Under the pieces are notes generated by a model. That model saw only the letters and a list, made by a program, of their open reading frames with translations. It was not told the origin of the DNA and did no database searches. Shown here piece by piece: positions 9,416 through 19,151 of a stretch of DNA of 64,000 nt. This stretch comes from Rhynchopus euleeides (lineage: Eukaryota > Euglenozoa > Diplonemea > Diplonemida > Diplonemidae): contig OY723284.1 in assembly GCA_963210315.1 (NCBI GenBank), positions 496,001 through 560,000 of the forward strand. Direction: 5' to 3'. Within the stretch, counting starts at the first letter, position 1; the number at the start of each line of letters is the position of its first letter. The translations under genes and the position numbers were made by a program.

Positions 9416-10185
9416 CATATACCGTAAACGGAAATATTGTGGACCGTAATAAAGGTGAACCGTACTATAGGTGGACCGTAAAAAAGATGGAACAAATGGG
9501 ATTTTTCCGGAACTTAGAACATTTTTACGGTCCACCTATTTTACGGTTGGGATAGTGGACTTGGCGGTTTTTTTACGAGTTCCTTCGTGACGAAGTCGCG
9601 AAGGAACCAAGGAAATCGTACGACTGAAGCTGCAGGATTAACACCACAGGGCCTCAGCACAGAGTGTGCGCTCACCATCGTCCGGGAACTGTTCTCCCAC
9701 AGTTACTGCAGGGTGTACTACACTAAAGGAGTACGATTTCCCTGAATTTTCCGGGCACTGATTCACGAATTTACATCTGGAGGGAGCCCGGTGGTCTCAG
9801 CTTCTGTCTGCGCGCCCTGCCGTACTGTGGCTGCTTTTGTGGGCTCGTGCATCAGGTTCTACTTTTACTTCTACCGGAACGCTCCTTGCATGGTACTACA
9901 CTTCTCGAGGTGTGGTGGTGGGTGAGTCTCGAGGTGAGTGGTGGTGATCGTGCCCTTTCCACACGCAGGGAGGACTTGCTTCTCTTGCTGGTGTTGGTTG
10001 CGGTGGTGGAGGGAGGGTCCAAAGCTGGGAGGTCGGGAGGCCTACGTGCGGGAGTCTGCGGCGTGGAGGCCGCAGTCCGCGCCCCGCAACCCACCAGCCC
10101 GCGGGCGAAAATCGCATTGTCTTTTCCATATGCAGTCCCAACAAATGGTGGACCGTAAAAAAGATGGAACGTTTGCATGGTTTGA
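9416..10185. repeat. Palindromic GGACCGTAA repeats and unique spacer
   Basis: At 9419-9550 words such as GGACCGTAA and TTACGGTCC alternate in opposite orientations, forming a hairpin-prone block. The words return at 10150-10160. Between them, 9556-10130 holds a short inverted pair (TTCCTTCGTGACGAAGTCGC / GCGAAGGAACC) and otherwise no coding signal. Confidence 0.45.
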
Positions 10186-10186
10186 C

Positions 10187-10465
10187 AGAATTCTGCCAGA
10201 ATTTCACAGATTCTGGCAGATTCTGGGGATTTCAGATTTTTCAGAATTTTCAAAATCTGAGAAAATCTGTCCAGATTCTGGACAGATTTTTCCAGAATTT
10301 TCAGAATTCTGGAAATTCTGAGAAATCTGGAAAAATCTGAGAATTCTGGAAAAAATCTGGCCAGATTCTGGACAGATTTTTCCAGATTTTTCCAGATTTC
10401 TCAGAATTCTGGAAAATCTGAGAAATCTGGAAAATTCTGAGAAATTCTGTCAGAAATCTGGAAAA
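10187..10465. repeat. Degenerate TTCTGGAAAATCTGA word array
   Basis: About 280 bp made of shuffled AGAATTCTG, TCTGAGAAATCTGG and TTTTCCAGA words in both orientations, so much of it is self-complementary. The same word set is at 17875-17945 and 21419-21565. Confidence 0.65.
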
Positions 10466-10469
10466 TCTG

Positions 10470-10568
10470 TGGGGGGGACCTTTTCGAATTTTTTTTTTCG
10501 GGCACTTTTTCCACAAGGAAATGTCCGCCCTGTCCGCTACTGTCCACTACCGATTTCAAGGATCCTCC
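10470..10568. repeat. Inverted repeat IR-A, left
   Basis: About 98 bp (GGGGGACCTTTTCGAATTTT ... AAGGATCCTCC) with an inverted, nearly identical partner at 14573-14668. The end motif GGGGGACC(C)TTTCGAATTTTTTT recurs at 15685-15710, 15926-15950, 17950-17975 and 47626-47655, several times with TA just outside the G/C tract. It is probably the tip of another non-autonomous element family. Confidence 0.6.
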
Positions 10569-10569
10569 A

Positions 10570-10945
10570 TAATACTTGCATGTCAACTATTATACATGTA
10601 TAATACATGTATATGCCTGAAATATACATGTAAAATACATGTATATCAAGTAAAAATACATGTATAATACTTGCATGTCAACTATTATACATGCATTTTT
10701 ACTTGATATACATGTATTTTACATGTATATTTCATGCATTTACATGTATTTTACATGTATAATACTTGTCATGCAAGTATTATACATGTAAAATACTTGC
10801 ATGACAAGTAAAATACATGTATAATACTTGCATGACAAGTAAAATACTTGCATGCAAGTAAAATACATGTATTTTACTTGCATGCAGGTATTTTACTTGT
10901 CATGCAAGTATTTTACATGTATAATACTTGCATGACAAGTATTAT
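10570..10945. repeat. Palindromic ATACATGTAT word array
   Basis: About 375 bp built from ATACATGTAT, ACTTGCATGACAAGT and AAAATACATGTATTTT words, nearly all palindromic and arranged as nested hairpins. A shorter array of the same words is at 21575-21735. It ends exactly at the inner edge of the transposon TIR sequence (CCCATGAT at about 10949). Confidence 0.75.
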
Positions 10946-11480
10946 TTTCCCATGATACCTATGCAATGTGGCACTCGTCACTGAAGTACAGCCACACCAA
11001 ACGAAACGGACGTTTCCACCCATCCCAGCTCGCAGACCTGATTCACAAAAATGGGGAAGACGACAACGAAGCCGGCAGCGAAGCCGGCGGCAAAGTCGAT
11101 TAAGAAGAAGAAGAGCGCAGAGAGTCCCGAGGCTGCGGAGGCGACGAACATTGTGCATGATTTTTGCACGGCCTTCCCTGTTAAAAAAGGGGGCAGTGTG
11201 CTGACACTGGGATCCATTAGAAGGCTCCTAGCAACGGTGTTGAGCAAGGAGCTCCACCAGCACAGCACCCAGGTGGCCAACGCAATCATCGCCATGTCTT
11301 CCCTGACATGGATAAGTTCGCTGTCAGGGAAGTCGCAACGATGCGGAAGGAGGGCGCTCTCCGTCATATACAAGGTGGAGGCGAAGTATGGCAAGGTGCA
11401 GGATACAAACGTGTCGTCGGGGGCAGCCTGAAGCCGCGAATGATCGCGACACGGGCGAACGGCTTGGCACCGTGGGTCTG
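10946..11480 (+). pseudogene. Detached relic of the transposon small gene
   Basis: The sequence matches the 5' flank and first part of the small gene of the element at 3091-6578. The ATG at 11051 is followed by the same basic tail (KPAAKPAAKSIKKKKSAE) and about 90 further matching residues. After roughly 11300 the match continues in another frame and then stops. No terminal inverted repeat precedes it: a palindromic array sits where that repeat should be. It is truncated and not functional. Confidence 0.7.
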
Positions 11481-11580
11481 GATAGATGCTGGAGTTCGGC
11501 CGGGTGAAACCGGAAGTCGCAGCAAAATTTGCCCCCCCAGATTTCTTCCTCAAACCCACCCGTGGGCTGATCCGGCCTTG
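11481..11580. other. Short spacer between relic and deleted transposon copy
   Basis: No feature except a GGAGTTCGGCCGGGTGAAA stretch that recurs in similar form at about 27450. Confidence 0.3.
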
Positions 11581-11694
11581 CACGGTGGACTCCAGCGGGG
11601 GTAGGGTACCACTACCGGGTTTAACCCTTTTCGGGAGTCTCAACTAGGGGGAGTCCAACTCCCGCTAGCGGGAGTATAGATCAGCAGTGGGCAA

Positions 11695-13560
11695 CAATGA
11701 GGCGATGCGGGGGGCGAGGGCACCGATGCTCACTGTGCGACATCCCAGAAGAACGCTGGTATCAACAGGTGCATCGATACCCGCACCTGACTCTCTCTGA
11801 GATGAAAGAGGCTGGCTACCCCTCCCTCTTGGCAGGTGTGCTTCCCAATGCCCGCTACGTCACCCCAGCACTCCATGACTGCAAGGGGCTCGCCATGCGG
11901 CTGATCAGGGTACTGGATGACAGGGGTGGAGCTTGGGGGTTTTTTCGGGTCAGCTGACCTGATTTTCTGCAGGCCCTCACAAAAAATCAGGTCAGGGGTA
12001 AAAAGAAAAAAAAATATAGATTTTCGGGAAACCGGAAAAGTTGGCTCCTCGCCTTGGGGCCTCAAGGTGACCAGGAGGCGTTTCGTGAGCAAAGTGACCC
12101 CAGCGACATGAGCACAGGCCTCAAACAGTCACAATAGAGGACAAATGAAGCTGCCCAACCCGTACCGTGCAACAGACGTTTACTACCGTGGCCTCCGGTG
12201 GCTGGGGGGCTCCGCCCCCCAGACCCCCCTGTGGCATGTGCCTGTCTTGTACCCAAGCCCTTTACATCAGGGAATCTCAGTATCCTCAGGAGGACGCAGC
12301 CAACTCACACAGAATCCGTACGCCCGCAAGTCACAGATGTTCACTACCGTGGCCTCCGGCGGCTGGGAGCTCCGCCTCCCAGACCCCCCCTACGGCATGT
12401 GTTTGTCTTGTAACCAAGTCCTTGCGCGTCCGGGGCTGCATATCGGTTCCGGTACCTCGCGGGAGGCTGGGCCCGAGCACTGATCTCTGAGACGAACCGG
12501 GGGGGAACCCATAAGAAAAAATTGGCTGACCCGATCTGACCCGATCCAGCCCGCAACCCCATATTTCAAGCTCCACCCCTGCTGGATGAGACAACAAAAA
12601 AATATTCGACAAGACCTGTACAAACCTTGCACTGAATGTGTCGCAGCATGGGACAGGTGCTCAGTTCCGGAAGGTCGTGCTTGCCTGTCACAGGACACAC
12701 CTACAAGGGCTTGTTCCGCTACCTCTTTGTCTCCCTTGCAGACCTCATGCATTTCCGGTATGCAGACATCCCCTGGCGCTTCTGGGGATGCAAGGATGAG
12801 TCAGCCCGGATTCCCTTCTTGCGTGCTCGGATCTCAGGGCATATATTTCACTGGTTGATGGAGCATGCCGAAAAGGGATCAACGCGCAATGCCTACGTAC
12901 ACAGTCTCCATCATTGGTGGGCTCCAGAAGATGCAGTGCCTCTGCAGAACAACGACGAATTTGAAGAAGCAGAGAACGGACATCGCAAGAAAGATGCCGT
13001 TACAATCGCCAGCTCCGCAACTTACGAGAGAGATCTTGCGATGGCAGAAGAGAAGCGGCGCGCATCGGGCATGCCTTGGAAGGTTGCGCACCTGTCGCAG
13101 GACGGGATCCTCGGGTATAGAGAAGTCATCCTGTGTCCGTGTCTGCACACCCGACACGCTCATAGATCGGCTGTGTATGTTCTTTGCACACAGTTGACAC
13201 AGCTGCAGAAGGGGTTTGTGCACTGCAACACACAGGACTTCGTTGAACCCATCAGCGCGCCCTACTTCCTGTTCCGGTTCCCCGAAGGACACCGCAAAGT
13301 ATCGCTCTGCTTGTGCAAAATGCCAATCCCGCTGGGGGCGACTTTCACACCATTCGTGTCATCCGAGGCGACTTTGAGCACGCTTGACCAACGCGCACAG
13401 CAGGAGGGGGATGACAGTTCTGACGAAGAAGATGAGGCCTGCAGGATGGCTTGTCTTGCCCAAGGTGTAACACAACTACGACAGGCGATGGCCGCACTTT
13501 GACACCTCAAATTCTAACCGCTCACCTCCGCAGGTGTAGCCGCTACCAGGAGGATAGGTA
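11695..13560 (+). pseudogene. 3' two-thirds of the transposon large gene, interrupted
   Basis: Starts at the ATMRRCGGRGHRC region of the large gene and runs to its 3' end. Residues up to VLDD lie before the nested hAT insertion (11921-12581). The rest (frame of 12636-13502) follows it, with frame changes near both the insertion and the acidic C-terminal segment. It cannot encode a working protein by itself but could be mobilised by a complete copy through its TIRs. Confidence 0.75.
11921..12581. mobile_element. Non-autonomous hAT-type element with 8-bp target duplication
   Basis: 661 bp starting CAGGGGTGGAGCTTG and ending in its inverse, CAAGCTCCACCCCTG. It is flanked by the direct repeat CTGGATGA at 11913-11920 and 12582-12589. 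An 8-bp duplication and CAGGG-type tips are the hallmarks of hAT transposons. There is no transposase inside. The interior holds two single ends of the GC-hairpin family (12171-12250 and 12330-12416) and a GGTCAGCTGACC palindrome near the left end. It interrupts the large gene of the deleted transposon copy, so it is younger than that copy. A hAT transposase fragment exists at 37332-38018, but I cannot tie the two together. Confidence 0.88.
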
Positions 13561-13817
13561 GGTAGTCCAGAGTCCGGGGAAACTGACAGAAGCAAAACAA
13601 GCCCCTCCCCATCCCTCTTCCACCATGATTTTACCCCCCACGCCAGTAGACTGTAACTATATCATGGGAAAAATGGATGAAAATAGGTGAAAAGACTCCC
13701 GCTAGGGGGAGTCAGACTCCCCCTAGCGGGAGTATAGACTCCCGCTAGCGGGAGTCTTTGACACCCGCTCAGACTCCCGCTCCCAGACTCCCGCTAGGGC
13801 CGCTGGAGTCCACCGTG

Positions 13818-14572
13818 CATATGTTGACAAAAAGTTCTGGGCTAATCATATGTTGACAAAAACTTCTCGTTTTAACCATATGTTAACAAAATCGGTTTTT
13901 CGGCTGGAGCCGCTTGACTGACATTCCGGGGTATCCAGATCGCTTTCCAGATCGGCACTTAGCTTCTCACAGAGTGTGCACTTCATCGCAGTTCCATGGG
14001 GCCTCATTCCCTTGGATTAAGATACCACAAGGCCAGAGAACCGCACACCGTTAACACCGGCTAACCACTGATCATGGGCCTGTACGTGATAAATGCATGA
14101 TGAAAGCCCCATAGCAAAGATGGTTACCAACATCAAGCACTTCCGGCCCAGAAACTGAGCCAAAAGACCACTCCACCGAAGTGGTCACAGGTTTACCACG
14201 TGTACACGCAGCTACCGGGGTGCATCGGGCATGCGGCTTCTTCGAGGTGGATCGTTCTCTCCAGGTGGGTTCCGAACTCCACGGTTCTTTGAATCACAGG
14301 CACAGCAGCGTGAGTACTAATCGGCCGGACCCAGGTCCACAACAACACCCACAGCAATGCCATCAAGTGATTCCAGCTTCAGCCGACAGGTTCACATCAA
14401 AATGTGGATGAGAGGTTGGGGCTGGGGGTCCCGGCCTTTGCGAAGCGCCCTCCTCTTCATCAGCCACAGGTGTGGGTGCCCTGGGGTCGGGAATCCACCA
14501 AAAAGGGTGTTCCAGCTGGAAACCCAATTTTGTTAACATATGGTGAAAACGAGAAGGTTTTGTCAACATAGG
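13818..14572. repeat. Segment bracketed by CATATGTTGACAAAA repeats
   Basis: At 13818-13890 the word CATATGTTGACAAAAA occurs three times. At 14528-14572 the inverted form TTTTGTTAACATATGG appears. Between them lies about 630 bp of apparently unique sequence without a supported gene, which could be the body of a foldback element. The same word forms a direct array at 17262-17430. Confidence 0.5.
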
Positions 14573-14668
14573 AGGATCCTTGAAATCGGTAGTGGACAGT
14601 AGCGGACAGGGCGGACATTTCCTTGTGGAAAAAGTGCCCGAAAAAAAAAATTCGAAAAGGTCCCCCTT
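14573..14668. repeat. Inverted repeat IR-A, right
   Basis: Inverted partner of 10470-10568 (GGAGGATCCTTGAAATCGG ... AAAAGGTCCCCC). The pair brackets about 4 kb that includes the palindromic array, the small-gene relic and the deleted transposon copy. Confidence 0.6.
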
Positions 14669-15073
14669 ACAGAATTCGCCTTTTTTCAAAAAATCGGAAA
14701 ATTTCGGACCGCAATTTGTACCCAAGAAAGTGCCGAATTTTCGGACTTGGTCCGATTTGAACGATTTCCGTGCCTCTTGCAACCCCCATGAGGGGGGGCT
14801 GCTGTTTCGGGTTCTTCCGGTGGTACATGCTGGGGTGTCAGGACAGGGAATCCTGCTCGCTGTACCCGGTGATCCCTGACGCAGCCAGGAAGTGGAGAGC
14901 CTTGGAACCCTGGTTGAGGCCTGTAACACCCGGCCTTCCTGCCACTTCTGGCATTGTGGAGTGGTGGAGTGATATGGAGAAGGTTCTCTCTCCGTCCGGT
15001 CGAGCACAACCGTCCTCTCCAGCCAGGGGCCATCTACTTTCCAAACAAGGGCCAGGAACATGCTCAAACAAAC
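14669..15073. other. Spacer without supported features
   Basis: Nothing is supported beyond an A-rich/TTTTC-rich start (14690-14760). No repeat or gene is recognised. Confidence 0.3.
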
Positions 15074-15075
15074 TA

Positions 15076-15421
15076 CCGTATACGTAAATATTTTGGAACG
15101 TAAATATTATGGAACGTAAATATTATGGAACGTAAATATTATGGAACGCTGGTGGGTTGGCGTTCCAGATTTTTTTCGTTCCATAATATTTACTGGGCTT
15201 TCTGCGACTCGGGGACTTGGACCAGGTGATCGGACGGCGTACAGAGTCCCTGACGAGACCTACTCGTGCACTTTTCGCGCGATTCCTGACGCAAGCCGTC
15301 CTCACCACCGAGTGGCCCAACTGGCCCTGTAAATATTTTGGAACGTAAATATTATGGAACGGACCGGCCAAAAATGGGCCCGTTCCATAATATTTACGTT
15401 CCATAATATTTACGTATACGG
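15076..15421. mobile_element. TA-flanked MITE with CCGTATACGTAAATATT ends
   Basis: 346 bp with TA on both sides (15074-15075 and 15422-15423). The TIRs are CCGTATACGTAAATATTTTG at the left and its inverse at the right. Subterminal copies of GGAACGTAAATATTATGG repeat inward in both arms. It is non-coding and resembles TA-targeting Stowaway/mariner-type MITEs in structure. Confidence 0.75.
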
Positions 15422-15423
15422 TA

Positions 15424-15960
15424 ATTGATCAGAAAATCTGGCTAGCCGTGGAATCATTGAGCAAAATTTGGGGAGTGATTGGTGCCCCATTGCTGCATAT
15501 GACATGTCCATTTTTGACGATTTTTGGGCAGAATTTGGTGCGTGGGACCTTTCGATTTTCATGAATTTTTCGGAATTTCGTGGGGACCGGTACCCCATTT
15601 GAGGGCCAAAAATCTCATTTCCGAGGCCTGGGAATGGTCGCAGTGGCCTCAGATGTCCAAAAACGTTCAATTGACCTCTCCTCGAAAAAAAATTCGAAAG
15701 GTCCCCCCTACTGGCACCCCGGATTAGGACATGTCTCTGGGGGTGTCCGGGGGGCATTTTTGGCCCATTTTTGGCTGGGGAAAATGGGCCATTTTTCACG
15801 ATTTTTTCGGTTTTTTGTCCGGACCGGCACCGCATTTGAGGGGCCAAAATCTGATTTCCGAGGCCCGGGAATGGTCGCAGTGGCTTCATTTGGCCAAAAA
15901 CGTTCAATTTACCCTTCTCCAAAAAAAAATTCGAAAGGGTCCCCCTACAAATCGCCGGTC
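15424..15960. repeat. Repeat segments ending in TTCGAAAGGTCCCCC
   Basis: Two similar half-units (about 15530-15710 and 15740-15950) share a CCGAGGC(C)TGGGAATGGTCGCAGTGG core, then AAAACGTTCAATT, A-rich TTCGAAAGG and TCCCCCTA tips. A third copy is at 47480-47665. No coding function is supported. Confidence 0.55.
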
Positions 15961-17220
15961 TTAGGAGCAAAAAATTTGGGCACCCAGATTTCAAAAATTT
16001 TCAAACTATTTTCTGGACCAAAAATCAAACTATTGAGGTCCTGGCCGGACATGTCCGGGGGGGGGTCAAAATTGGATTTCCCGAATTTCCGGGTCCGGAC
16101 ATGTCCGCCCGGACATCCGGACACCAGAAAATGTCCGCCCGGACATGTCCGCCCTGTCCGGGGCGGACATTTCTGGATGTCCGGATGTCCGGGCGGACAT
16201 GTCCGGGCGGGAAATTCGGGAAATGTCCGGGGGGGGGGGGGGGGGGCAAGGCTGGCAGCAAATTTTTACTGCACTTTACTGCACTTTATTATACTGCATT
16301 TTACTGCATTTTATTGTATTTTATTTTCCGGATTTTTGGATAAAGTGCATGGTCCTGAGTGGTGCCTTGGGCTTCGCATACGTACAGCTGGGAGGACCAC
16401 TATGGACAGGCCAAATGCTGGAGTCACACCCACTTTACAGAGGTGCAGCCACGTCTGCAAGTTTGCGGACAGCCGCAAACCCGCAGAAGATGGCAAAAAG
16501 TACCGCTCCTGCACGGAGGTTCTCCTGAAGGTCACAGGGACGCACCAAGGCTCCGGCAGAGAATGCAGGCCGGGATGGATGTGCCCTGCCTATGTTGGGT
16601 CGGTGGGTTAGCAGGACCTGATCGGTGCGGCCTCCGCCTGGCTTCAGTCCTGCTTTGAGTGCTTTCAGTCCGCTCTGATGTCCAGCCTCCCCGAACGGGA
16701 TGGTGAAGAACCCGTACGCCAGATCAGCTCAGCTGTACAACGTCCGAGGAAGGTGGACTGCCCACCGCACACCGCCGTGCTGGTCCGCCCTGCTGCGCCT
16801 GCGGTGCTGGGGTGCGCCTGCTGCCTGATTGGCCCCGGCGCTCGGAAGCAGCATCAAGCATGCCGAACAGCAGCAGGGCGGGCCTGGCGGGGGTACTGCC
16901 TTGGTGGCCTTGTGTTGGCCAGAGTGGGCGGATCAGGGTCCCCTGGCACGGCAGGTCAGCGTCCTGCCCACCGTCACGCCGAGCCACCCCTACAACACGC
17001 TCTCCTGCACTTTATTGCACTTTACTGCATTTTACTGCACTTTACTGCATTTTATTGCACTTTATTTTATTTTATGTTTTTTTATTTTTAAAATGCAGCA
17101 TTTGTCCAGCCTTGGGGGGGGGGGGGTCAAAATTGGACCCGGACATCCGGACACCCGGATTTCCGGGTCCGGGCATGTCCGCCCTGTCCGCCCTGAAATC
17201 GCCTAAGGGGCCGGGGGAAA
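15961..17220. repeat. GGACATGTCCG-repeat block with internal unique segment
   Basis: At 16040-16230 and again at 17130-17205 the words GGACATGTCCG, CCGGACATCC and CGGGTCCGG recur in both orientations. Inside, two direct runs of ACTGCACTTTACTGCATTTT words (16267-16325 and 17000-17090) bracket about 670 bp without repeats. Open frames in that interior show no recognisable domain, so I do not call a gene. Confidence 0.5.
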
Positions 17221-17254
17221 TCCAGGAAATTCGGGAAATCCAGGAATATGAAGA

Positions 17255-17430
17255 ATCCTCCATATGGTTAATCCATAACTTCTTGTCAACATATGGTTAG
17301 ATGCAGAAGTTTTTGTCAACATATGGTTAAGTCCATAAGTTCGTGTCAACATATGAATTTTCAGGAAACTTTTTGTCAACATATGATTGAAACAAAAAGT
17401 TTTTGTCAACATATGGTTTTTTTGTACTCT
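17255..17430. repeat. Tandem TTTTTGTCAACATATGGTT array
   Basis: Five to six imperfect direct copies of a roughly 35-bp unit containing GTCAACATATG. Related units are at 13818-13890, 14528-14572 and 17815-17840. Confidence 0.65.
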
Positions 17431-18845
17431 AATTATGGACTCTTCACAAATTTGTTAGGGAGGCGTTTAAATATTCTCATAATTACACGGGATAATTACA
17501 CGCCCAGTATAATTATTTCTAGGCATTTTCTTAAGGTTTATTTTCTGGCGTGTAAATATGGCCATAATTACACGCCACCCCAAAACAGGCCAAATCACAC
17601 ACACCCTAACAAATTTGTGACTCGTCCATAATTTTTGTACAAAAAAAGCCTAATTTCAGAAAATTATGAGCCAGAAATTTTCACTTGAGTGAGTAGGGGG
17701 CACTCGTCTCTGTAAACCCACTCGCTTCGCTCGTGGGTTTAACCGACTCGTGACCCCTACTCACTCGCGTGAAATTATGGCTCATAATTTAACTGCAATT
17801 ATATGCTAAAACCCAAAACTTCCTGTCGACATATGAATTTTCCAATAAATTTCTGGCAAATATGAAGTTTCCTCATCTGAAAAATCTGAGAAAATCTGGA
17901 AAATTCTGGAAAATCTGAGAAATCTGGAAAATTCTGAGAAATTCTGCGGGGGGGACCTTTTCGAATTTTTTTGGGGGGTGGGCCTATTTTGGTCATTTGG
18001 GCCCGTTTTCAAAGGAATTTATGAATTTTGAGCCCATTCGTTGCCCTAAAATGGGCCCGCGAATATCTAGCTCCTGAGGACCTGGGTACATGGCCAAATC
18101 AGCCAGAAATCTCAGGTTTTCGCATTGCAATTTGGGTTCGCGTGCTGGTATCGCAGACTGGCCCCGAGGGTCGGTTTTCGTCAGCTGAGTGAGGGTGTGA
18201 TATGAGGGTTCTATCCAACAAGGATATCAAGGCGGCACTTCAAAGTCCTGCCAAGGACAGCGCCACGTGGGTGTGTGCTTCTGATGTACGTTATGTCATC
18301 ATGTGAAACCCTCCCCAGCGTGTGCCAACATCCCTGACACGCTCACGAAAAGCATGACACGGAGAAAGCAGGTGCCGAAACAACCTGCCGAGCACACGGG
18401 TGGTGCCACGTTGATCCACGCAGCGATCTCCCATGTCAGGAAGCCTTGTCGCCACGGCAGCGTGCCGCAGACTGTGGGAGAGGTGTCGCCAGTCACCTTG
18501 AGGTTGCAGTGTGTCATCAGACTAAAACCCGTGCCTTGTTCACCCTGTTGTTCACCCCTGTGAGGTTGATCCCATATCGTTGCCTGCTTTGGGGCCTGAA
18601 GGACATAGGGGTCCAACCGGCACTTGAGCATCGCAAGGCCTAAGTGGCTGTGTGGCAGGTTTTCATTGAAGGGCAAATCCCCCCTTTTCTGGGTGAAAAG
18701 TGTTGTGCGTCGTTCAGTATCTTGCGCGAATCGCTTTCGACACCACCATTCAAACCACCGCAAAGGGGCAACCCATCTTCTGGAGTGTGATCTCTGGTGG
18801 CGGGGTGGGATGGGTGAGTGGGGTGTGACGGTGCAACGACAGTCG
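17431..18845. other. Gene-free region with TAATTACACG and TTCTGG words
   Basis: 17460-17580 contains repeated TAATTACACG(C) words. 17690-17770 is a hairpin-prone block (GAGTGAGTAGGGG and its inverse, GTGGGTTT/AAACCCAC). 17875-17945 repeats the TTCTGGAAAATCTGA words and leads into the GGGGGACCTTTTCGAATTTT tip motif. From 18000 to 18845 nothing is supported. Confidence 0.4.
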
Positions 18846-18850
18846 AACTT

Positions 18851-18952
18851 CTTCGAACGCAGAACACCCCACCAGCCTGCCGGGCGTGTGAAGTGTTCGC
18901 AAGGATCCGCACAGTGAAAAGTTTCCTGAGTTGGCTACGCCGAACTTACAAA
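18851..18952. repeat. 102-bp dispersed repeat, copy 1
   Basis: CTTCGAACGCAGAACACCCC ... GCCGAACTTACAAAA. One-base-level match to 31543-31644 in the same orientation, there abutting the decayed retroelement. Its function is unknown. Confidence 0.7.
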
Positions 18953-19044
18953 ATGGGAAGGTGTGAGTGTCGCTTGTTGCGACCCACTGGCTGGACGAGT
19001 TCTCTTTTTGGGGGACAAAACCACACACAAGAAGGTTGTCACAA

Positions 19045-19151
19045 GGGGGTCTTCGCTGGTCGTTATTCTTCGTCAATCTTCGTCAGTTTTCACTATTTCA
19101 ACAGCAAATACACCGAGGTGCACTGACGACCATCCCGTAGCGAAGACCCCC
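19045..19151. mobile_element. 107-bp MITE with GGGGGTCTTCGCT ends
   Basis: Inverted ends GGGGGTCTTCGCT with a subterminal CGTCAATCTTCGTCAGTTTT segment. Members at 24086-24195 and 39568-39675 are of nearly equal length and show 3-bp flanking repeats (TTT and TAT). A shortened member is at 23056-23138. A related variant with GGGGGCCTTCGCT is at 54203-54304. All are non-coding. Confidence 0.75.

Larger units (their letters stand above)
11581..13817 (+). mobile_element. Internally deleted copy of the two-gene transposon
   Basis: Bounded by CACGGTGGACTCCAGCGG at 11581 and its inverse ending at 13817. Orientation is opposite to the copy at 3091-6578. The left TIR runs straight into the middle of the large gene, so the small gene and the first third of the large gene are missing. 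The remainder of the large gene and the right TIR follow. It is interrupted by a 661-bp hAT-type insertion at 11921-12581. Stretches shared with the first copy are almost identical, so the deletion and the nested insertion are young. Confidence 0.8.

Noticed and set aside
14290-14330. GTGAGTACTAATCGGCCGG resembles the 3' end of bacterial large-subunit rRNA
   Set aside because: The similarity is about a dozen bases, and the surrounding sequence does not continue as rRNA.
16359-17000. Open frames between the ACTGCACTTT repeats
   Set aside because: Composition is compatible with coding, but several frames are open together and no motif is recognisable.
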